Part shown: positions 56,890 through 64,000 of the stretch, piece after piece
How positions within the stretch are numbered: the stretch's first letter is position 1
How the letters are laid out: every line of letters starts with the position of its first letter
From: Anthopleura xanthogrammica
Lineage: Eukaryota; Cnidaria; Anthozoa; Actiniaria; Actiniidae
DNA: 64,000 nt
Direction: 5' to 3'
Assembly (NCBI GenBank): GCA_964019055.1
Contig: OZ025219.1
Coordinates: 2,851,166 to 2,915,165 of the forward strand
Notes under the pieces: model-generated
Told to the model about the DNA's origin: nothing
What the model saw: the letters and a program-made list of their open reading frames with translations, nothing else
The model's database searches: none
Translations under genes and position numbers: made by a program

Positions 56890-57726
56890 GATCAACGATC
56901 AACGATCAACGATCAACGATCAACGATCAACGATCAACGATCAACGATCAACGATCAACGATCAACGATCAACGATCAACGATCAACGATCAACGATCAA
57001 CGATCAACGATCAACGATCAACGATCAACGATCAACGATCAACGATCAACGATCAACGATCAACGATCAACGATCAACGATCAACGATCAACGATCAACG
57101 ATCAACGATCAACGATCAACGATCAACGATCAACGATCAACGATCAACGATCAACGATCAACGATCAACGATCAACGATCAACGATCAACGATCAACGAT
57201 CAACGATCAACGATCAACGATCAACGATCAACGATCAACGATCAACGATCAACGATCAACGATCAACGATCAACGATCAACGATCAACGATCAACGATCA
57301 ACGATCAACGATCAACGATCAACGATCAACGATCAACGATCAACGATCAACGATCAACGATCAACGATCAACGATCAACGATCAACGATCAACGATCAAC
57401 GATCAACGATCAACGATCAACGATCAACGATCAACGATCAACGATCAACGATCAACGATCAACGATCAACGATCAACGATCAACGATCAACGATCAACGA
57501 TCAACGATCAACGATCAACGATCAACGATCAACGATCAACGATCAACGATCAACGATCAACGATCAACGATCAACGATCAACGATCAACGATCAACGATC
57601 AACGATCAACGATCAACGATCAACGATCAACGATCAACGATCAACGATCAACGATCAACGATCACTGATCAACGATCAACGATCAACGATCAACGATCAA
57701 CGATCAACGATCAACGATCAACGATC
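56890..57726. repeat. Heptamer satellite (GATCAAC)n, ~120 units
   Basis: 837 bp of a 7-bp unit, with a single variant unit (GATCACT) near 57660. It shares the CAAC core and 7-bp period with the array at 43498. Each unit has a GATC Dam/Sau3A site. Confidence 0.98.
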
Positions 57727-58589
57727 TGGGCCTCAGAATTTTTTCTGAGTCCATTCAGTATGGTACGATCACATATACATTTCATATTCCATCACCATAT
57801 GCAAACCAACATTATCATGATCTCACAAAACTATCAATTTTGTAACAAATAGATCAGGTTTAGCTATGTTCTGTTCTCTGATGATACACGACTGGAACTG
57901 TAGGGCACGAACATAGATATAGAAATAGTCACATCATTATTATTATATACTATAAGAATTTATCAAACAATTCGGCTTTCTTGACAAAAACCATAAATAT
58001 AATAAGGGCCTCCCCAGACCCATATCACTCTCCTCTCTTTACCTGCAACACTGGGCCAATGAACGGGGCTCTACGTTTTGCGAAACATTTTTGGCTAGAC
58101 ATTTAAGCATTTATATAGGGCGCGAGTAGCTCGTCTTTTTTAAAACTTTATTGCCTCTTGGACCTCGGGGTTTTTCTATGATATATGATACACTGTTCAG
58201 CGTTTTTAAAAACCATCAACAATATACTGTCGGTATACTGTCTTGTCTGTCTAACGGTCTCCAGTCCGGCTGTCTTCCTCGGTGCACCACAAAGGTGAAG
58301 CCATTGTTGTTATGTAACCTTTTTCTGTTAATCCGTGTGGGACATTTCAAAGCGGAAGTTATTTTTCCGTACGGAGACTACAGTGATGAAAGACTTCTCT
58401 TCCCAGATGTCAGGGTTGGGTCAACCAGACCATTACTATTCGGTTCTATTGTTCAAATGCTATTCTTTTTTTTACCTAGTTTACTGGTTTTGACTACAGG
58501 GACCGCGCGAGTGGAAGGGCTGGTAGGGCTAGCTATAGCCCTATTACTTTTCCCTTTTCCCATACTAGTCTCTCATATTTTCCAAGAGA

Positions 58590-58630
58590 AGAAAAAGAAA
58601 AAGAAAAAGAAAAAGAAAAAGAAAAAGAAA

Positions 58631-58685
<55 letters not shown>

Positions 58686-58800
58686 AAGAAAGAAAGGAAA
58701 AAGAAAGAAAGACATACTAGTCTCATATTTTCCAAGAGAAGAGAAGAGAAGAGAAGAGATGAGAAGAGAAGAGAAGAGAAGAGAAGAAAAAGAAAAGAAA
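58590..58800. repeat. Compound purine microsatellite
   Basis: (AAAAAG)n, (GACA)n, (GAAA)n and (GAGAA)n follow each other. ACTAGTCTCATATTTTCCAA flanks on both sides of the first part, suggesting a small local duplication. Confidence 0.9.
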
Positions 58801-58969
58801 TCAAAATTTTCACATTTAAGGTCAATATTCACTCTAAAAACATGTTGAAAGACACTTTTATCTTGTGTATGCTGACGTAGTTGGTTCACCAAACAATTAA
58901 AAAATCTCTTCAATTGTTATATTTTCCTTTAAATCCCAAACTATTCACTAACGCTTTTCTATTCTCGGG

Positions 58970-59345
58970 CAGTATTCAAAGCCCTCAAAAATGACACTTC
59001 CCTGTCAAAAACACAAAAAAAGTTGTTAGAAAAATCCTTGGAAGATTACTTTAGTACTAATCACGTCAATATGATATGAGAAGGCTTCTATTCTGATGTA
59101 AATGAAGAATTCAATGATGACGCACTGTTGACAAGTGGGCTGACCTCAGTGACCGAGTAGAGCTTCGAAGCTTTATTAAAAACATCTTGCAGGAAGCTCT
59201 ATGTCAGGCATTGAGCCAAGTGGAAGACATATTAGATTAACTTACATGTCTTACTGTGAAATCTTTTGTTCAAGAACAATTTGAGGGAAGAGTTCTGGGG
59301 ATACAAGTATAGTTTTCCAATATGATTGCAAACTTCTTTACTCCA
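58970..59345 (+). pseudogene. Decayed coding stretch
   Basis: Protein-like text is readable in pieces: KALKNDTSLSKTQKKLLEKS, then EGFYSDVNEEFNDDALL after an in-frame TGA, then (after a frameshift near 59125) RVELRSFIKNILQEALCQAL and, beyond a TAA, VKSFVQEQFEGRVLG. An acceptor-like TTCTATTCTCGGGCAG precedes it. Stops and the frame change suggest a pseudogene. The parent family is not recognised. Confidence 0.4.
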
Positions 59346-60346
59346 TATTCGACTACAATTATCTGTTTGAGTCTACTTCAGGTAAAACATTTGTTCTGTT
59401 ATTTCTTGTTTCTAGATTTCAGTTTCTAGACTGACCCAAGTGTATAATCATGCTTTTGTCTTTAGATTTGGTGTCAAGTTCCAAGAGCTATCTCAGGTAA
59501 GTTTGTCGCACAAAACGTACAGAGAAGTTAAGCTTCAACTTGCTGATGTTTTCTTCACGATTCAAAGACTAGCTACGGAACGTTAACCCCACTATTGATT
59601 CCGCTTTGTCTAATCCACCTATTTAGTCTTAACAATTTTAACTCCACTCTTCCTTGACATTTAATTTGAAATAATTTCTTACTCAAACAGCTAAAATATA
59701 GAGCTCGTTTTAGAGTTTGGAGCGACTACTTTAAAAGTTTTGCACAGCGTTAATGTTGGAGCCTATTTGAATTCCTCTTACGGGACTTATAATTCTATAG
59801 AATTAAGTTCTAAAAAGTTATTTTCATTTCCTTTTTATGATTGGGGTAAAATTACAAGCGAATAAAATTACAACCGAATTTGCTGTCTATCTTGATACAG
59901 ACACTGAAATTCCTATATTATTATATTATATTTATATATTTATTATGATGATAGCAATTCTGGTATTTCTAGTGCATGTGGATATAAATAGAAAGTTGTT
60001 CCGCTAGCCTGACTTTTGTATTAAATATCCGAAACCATCCAGCCGTCTAGCATCAAGACTGGAGCCATTGATGAATATTGTCAAATGCGAGATTAGCTCT
60101 CCTCTGTTTTGTATGCTCAATGAGTGGAGAGCTGTTTTCAAAACTTCGATTCTACTGGAAAAAAAAAGCTCAAATACATCGACAATACTTCCTTCTGAAA
60201 TCAGATTGTTAATATTGGTTGGATACCGAGAGAAAGAAAAATGTAAAATACGGAGAGGTGATTCATTTCTTTTTGTCTCAGTGTTCCGGGTTTGCCTAAC
60301 GCTATTTCGTCTAAGATATTCTGGTATCAGCAGAATCATAAATTGC

Positions 60347-60597
60347 CCTATTTCACTATGACGCCACGTCATGTCTAAATGGGCAAGAATAATAGAAATT
60401 TAGGCAAAATCTTCTTTTGTTCGGGATATATAGTGTAATATTTAGCTGCTCTCACTTTCCACTATATCATGAATCAAATTTTGTGATTTCATTTGTTTTG
60501 CTGCTATTTTGTCCCCTCTGAAAACCATGATCCTTAGCGTTAAAACAATAATAGATAATAGATGGTTTTGATGTGACGTCATAGTGAAATAGGGCAG
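60347..60597. mobile_element. TIR pair CCCTATTTCACTATGACG
   Basis: CCCTATTTCACTATGACGCC at 60347 recurs inverted as GACGTCATAGTGAAATAGGG at 60576-60595. The interior shows no ORF. Confidence 0.55.
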
Positions 60598-60654
60598 TTG
60601 AGATATTTTATATACGGATATTTCTTTAATCAGTTTAGGGATGGAAAATGAGAG

Positions 60655-60897
<243 letters not shown>

Positions 60898-61926
60898 ACC
60901 TTTATTTAAAAACGATAGTTCCATAAGTATAAAAACTTCTTTACATGGAAGTCGTTAAAAAAAGATTAATATGTAATAATATATAATAATACTTAAATTA
61001 AATAATCTTAAGAAATAGATAATTGAAATAGTGAAATAATGAGAGAAAAACATTACTGAGCACTGACAGCACGCCAACTTGACAAACGTTTTTTAAACAA
61101 GTTCTTTGTTGGAGCAGATTTTATTTCAGAGGGGAGAGAGTTCCACATCTTAGTCCCTCTGTAATAAAAAACTGCTCCTAAAAAAATCTGTCTTTGGGAT
61201 ATATTGCATTTCAATTTGATCATTCCCTCTTAATTTAGATTTATAGTCATTTGGGTCCGAAGACCTCATATTAAATAGATTACTTAAATATGATGGACAT
61301 TTATTATGCAGAATGTCAAACATTAGTAAGCACAGTCTTTCATCTCGTCTTTCATGTAGTTTATCCCAGTTTAACTGTTGCAAAATGTCAGCAGATCTCA
61401 CATCATAGCCCTGACAGGTTATGATGCGTGCAGCTCTGTTCTGTAGCTTTTGAAGACGATCTGCTTGACCCTTGTTCAGATTTCTCCATACAAGGTCACA
61501 ATAGTCAAACGTGGGCTGTATTAATGCTTTATACATTGTTATAAGGGTAGTAACTGGAACTAGATCCCGAATTTGTTTTAAACCGTAAATTGATTTGCCA
61601 ACCTTTTTACATAGATGATCGATGTGTGTATCCCAGTTTAGATTTTGGTCAATATAGACACCAAGATGTTTAAGAGAAGTAACTTTCTTAATCTCTGAGC
61701 CATTAATCTCGATCGGAGCAAAACTGCCAAAGCTCGAGACTTTAAATCTAGAACCAATTAGCATGTATTCAGATTTTACGACATTTAAACTAAGTTTGTT
61801 AGCCAGCAACCAGCCACTGATCTTTCTTAAGTCATAATTAATCTTGCTTTGAAGTTCAGTGGCTGACTTAGCAGCAAAACTTATTAAAGTGTCGTCTGCA
61901 TATAAACGAGGTCTAGTATAGTCGAG
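60898..61926 (-). mobile_element. Non-LTR retrotransposon (LINE), reverse transcriptase 3' part, cut by assembly gap
   Basis: The frame below the gap reads RPRLYADDTLISFA (YADD catalytic box of reverse transcriptase), GWLLANKLSLNVVKSEYM, HLGVYIDQNLNWDTHI and FDYCDLVWRNL, the usual C-terminal landmarks of jockey/CR1-type LINE polymerases. The frame breaks in a T run near 61175, after which MWNSLPSEIKSAPTKNLFKK and on continue in another frame to a stop at 61053-61055. A 155-nt 3' UTR with AATAAA and GGTGC then runs into TATC repeats. The 5' part is lost in the gap. Inactive by frameshift unless that is a sequencing error in the homopolymer. Confidence 0.9.
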
Positions 61927-62126
61927 NNNNNNNNNNNNNNNNNNNNNNNNNNNNNNNNNNNNNNNNNNNNNNNNNNNNNNNNNNNNNNNNNNNNNNNNNN
62001 NNNNNNNNNNNNNNNNNNNNNNNNNNNNNNNNNNNNNNNNNNNNNNNNNNNNNNNNNNNNNNNNNNNNNNNNNNNNNNNNNNNNNNNNNNNNNNNNNNNN
62101 NNNNNNNNNNNNNNNNNNNNNNNNNN
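61927..62126. other. Assembly gap (200 N)
   Basis: Exactly 200 N. The LINE on the left and the palindromic block on the right are not continuous across it, and the true gap length is unknown. Confidence 1.
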
Positions 62127-62147
62127 TTCGAAACCAATAGCGATCGA

Positions 62148-62179
<32 letters not shown>

Positions 62180-62183
<4 letters not shown>

Positions 62184-63397
62184 CGATATGCAGAAATTCT
62201 GATCCATTTGAGCGAAGTATATAACTATATCGGGTGCATTGTGGGAATGATTTTGCGCGCGATTCAAAGTAAAGAAGCGTGACTAGCGTGGAGTTGATTG
62301 CCAGCGCTATAATAATAGCATCGGACAACTGGACGTTTTGCTTACATTATTGAAAACCCTGATGCTTGCTTAAAGAGCTGATAATGATTTATGAACTTCT
62401 CACTCAATGAGGAATTTTCCCTGCATTTGTGAGGACGGAAATAACTTTTGGTTTTCTATCTCAAGTGTAAAGTGTGTCGAAATAAATCACGACTCAATTC
62501 TCTTTTGATATTCAAGGAGCAAATTTATAGCTACAATAACATAGATTTACATTATATTCTGACTTTTGCATATATAACTCAATTGCAAACCTTTCAGTCT
62601 TTTGAGCCAGACTAGAGGAAAAGATTAAACTTATACCCGAGAAGTATTTCTAATTTAGAATATAAGATTCTATTGCTTGAAACATCAGAGGAGAAAGTGT
62701 GCACAACAACACACATTTTATATTTTGCGTTTAATCGAATCACACTGCTTATAAGAATAAACTCTGTAGCTTATAAAAACCAAAAGTTATTTCCGTCCTC
62801 ACAAATGCAGGGAAAATTTACTCATTGAGTGAGAAGTTCATAAATCATTATCAGCTCTTTGAGCAAGCATCAGGGTTTTCAATAATGTAAGCAAAACGTC
62901 TATTGCTTTCTTTGCATAAATTAAACTGAAAAACAATTTCATCCGAATATCCTAAATATTTTTAATTACGCCTTCATCGACTTTATCTAAATATATCTAA
63001 GTATATCTAAAAAACTCGACGTAATCTCAAGCTTTGGTATTATAGTTGTAATAGAATGTAAAGTTTGTTTTGCCGTTACATGTTCTTGGACGATTAAATT
63101 ATTTGAGCAGAGGTCACGACAGTAAAAACTGAACTTTCTTTGCCTTGTGTTGACTTTAATTATTTGGTTAACGACGTTACTTTGAGAGACAACGTTTTGG
63201 AGTAGTCTGGTGTTTTAAATAACATTTAGGCTCTCGCCTTTCGAGTTGTTCGATGCTATATAGTGTATAATATAGCGCTGACAATCAACTCCACGCTGTC
63301 ACGCTTCTTTACTTTGAATCGCGCGCGAAATTATTCCCACAATGCACCCGATATAGTTATATACTTCGCTCAAATGGATCAGAATTTCTGCATATCG

Positions 63398-63401
<4 letters not shown>
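62180..63401. mobile_element. 1.2-kb fold-back element with ACAGCGATATGCAGAAAT termini
   Basis: The outer arms (62180-62330 and 63245-63401) are near-perfect inverted repeats starting ACAGCGATATGCAGAAATTC. A second, nested pair (about 62340-62470 and 62762-62890) includes GCATTTGTGAGGACGGAAAT. TA microsatellites flank both ends. There is no transposase ORF. Confidence 0.85.
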
Positions 63402-63465
<64 letters not shown>

Positions 63466-63469
<4 letters not shown>

Positions 63470-63682
63470 CGATATGCAGAAATTCTGATCCTCTTGATAT
63501 ATATACAAGTATATCAAAAAAATGTCAGAAATTATGGGATATCATCGCTGATATTTTTTTCGAGTTGCCTATCACTAGGGCTTTCTGAAAAAAATATCAG
63601 AGATGATATCCCATAATTTCTAATATACTTTTGATATACTTGTATATATATCAAGAGGATCAGAATTTCTGCATATCGCTGT
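63466..63682. mobile_element. 217-bp palindromic MITE, unit 1
   Basis: Same terminus ACAGCGATATGCAGAAATTC, then arms with TGATATATATACAAGTATAT and GAAATTATGGGATATCAT, and a loop near GTTGCCTATCACTAGGGC. Flanked by (TA)n on both sides. Confidence 0.9.
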
Positions 63683-63708
63683 ATATATATATATATATAT
63701 ATATATGA

Positions 63709-63924
63709 ACAGCGATATGCAGAAATTCTGATCCTCTTGATATATATACAAGTATATCAAAAAAATGTCAGAAATTATGGGATATCATCGCTGATATTTT
63801 TTCGAGTTGCCTATCACTAGGGCTTTCTGAAAAAAATATCAGAGATGATATCCCATAATTTCTAATATACTTTTGATATACTTGTATATATATCAAGAGG
63901 ATCAGAATTTCTGCATATCGCTGT
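63709..63924. mobile_element. 216-bp palindromic MITE, unit 2
   Basis: Almost identical to unit 1 (one T fewer in a T run), separated from it by (TA)n and GA. The tandem arrangement suggests duplication of the block or repeated insertion into TA repeats. Confidence 0.9.
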
Positions 63925-64000
63925 ATATATATATATATATATATATGAACAGTAATGACAAACGTACCTGGAAGATATCAACGACAGCAACGTGGCAGAG

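Noticed and set aside
58151..58720. 189-aa ORF ending in a Lys/Thr-Asp-Arg repeat
   Set aside because: It begins at a non-ATG codon and ends in microsatellite. The hydrophobic middle has no recognisable domain. The first 140 codons remain unexplained but unsupported.
61927..62328. N-terminal part of a 392-aa ORF running through the gap
   Set aside because: The frame is bridged by 200 N, and the sequence right of the gap is a fold-back element with TA repeats. Only the part below 61926 belongs to the LINE.
63263..63616. Repeated Tyr-Ile ORFs on both strands
   Set aside because: Translation of the (TA)n tracts between palindromic elements.

Overview
This is a eukaryotic, AT-rich window from an animal genome, most probably an anthozoan cnidarian such as a stony coral. 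The evidence is the animal-type exon/intron structure (GT-AG introns, mostly phase 1 at domain edges), the secreted and membrane adhesion domains (SRCR, CUB, FN3, NIDO, AMOP, VWD, EGF, PLAT, PAN, fibrinogen), an intronless class A GPCR, and a dense load of palindromic MITEs, tRNA-derived SINEs and a LINE. Species cannot be named from the sequence alone. Positions 61927-62126 are an assembly gap of N.

Layout. 1-1080: a CCAT microsatellite and a ~145-bp tandem repeat broken by a TTAA-flanked MITE. 1278-2354 (-): an intronless class A GPCR. 3-8.4 kb: no complete gene; MITEs, a 1.26-kb element with long terminal inverted repeats and an 11-bp direct repeat, and one arm of a ~1-kb duplication whose partner lies at 34.2-35.2 kb. 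8577-31128 (+): a large gene that I could assemble completely into 37 exons with matching phases (7956 nt, 2651 aa). It is a single-pass membrane mosaic: signal peptide, SRCR-CUB-FN3, SRCR-CUB-FN3-FN3, CUB-FN3-FN3, CUB-FN3, a short Pro/Thr linker, NIDO-AMOP-VWD, a beta-sandwich-like stretch, seven EGF-like repeats, a juxtamembrane region with a basic proprotein-convertase-like site, a TM helix and a 47-aa tail. The C-terminal half has the MUC4/coral mucin-like architecture. The N-terminal half is built from repeated exon-shuffled modules.

31-37 kb: nested inverted repeats and a TIR element with a decayed ORF. 37.0-41.45 kb (+): a PLAT-domain gene ending in a PAN/apple-like Cys-rich exon; its 5' end is not certain. 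43.29-44.93 kb: a TIR element carrying about 166 copies of a 7-bp repeat. 44948-46072 (-): a small two-exon gene for a 94-aa single-pass membrane protein. 49950-51445 (+): a two-exon secreted PAN plus fibrinogen-domain protein (ficolin-like lectin family). 52-64 kb: mostly repeats, including an 837-bp GATCAAC heptamer array, a decayed coding stretch near 59 kb, a LINE reverse-transcriptase 3' end (-) with a tetranucleotide tail, and an array of palindromic elements set in TA microsatellites.

The supported genes fit cell-surface or extracellular-matrix roles (adhesion, mucus or skeletal matrix, innate recognition), plus a neuropeptide-type receptor. No operon-like or plasmid/phage system is present. 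The most unusual features are the mosaic adhesion gene, the very large near-perfect palindrome in one of its introns, and the family of TIR elements that carries or seeds heptamer satellites.
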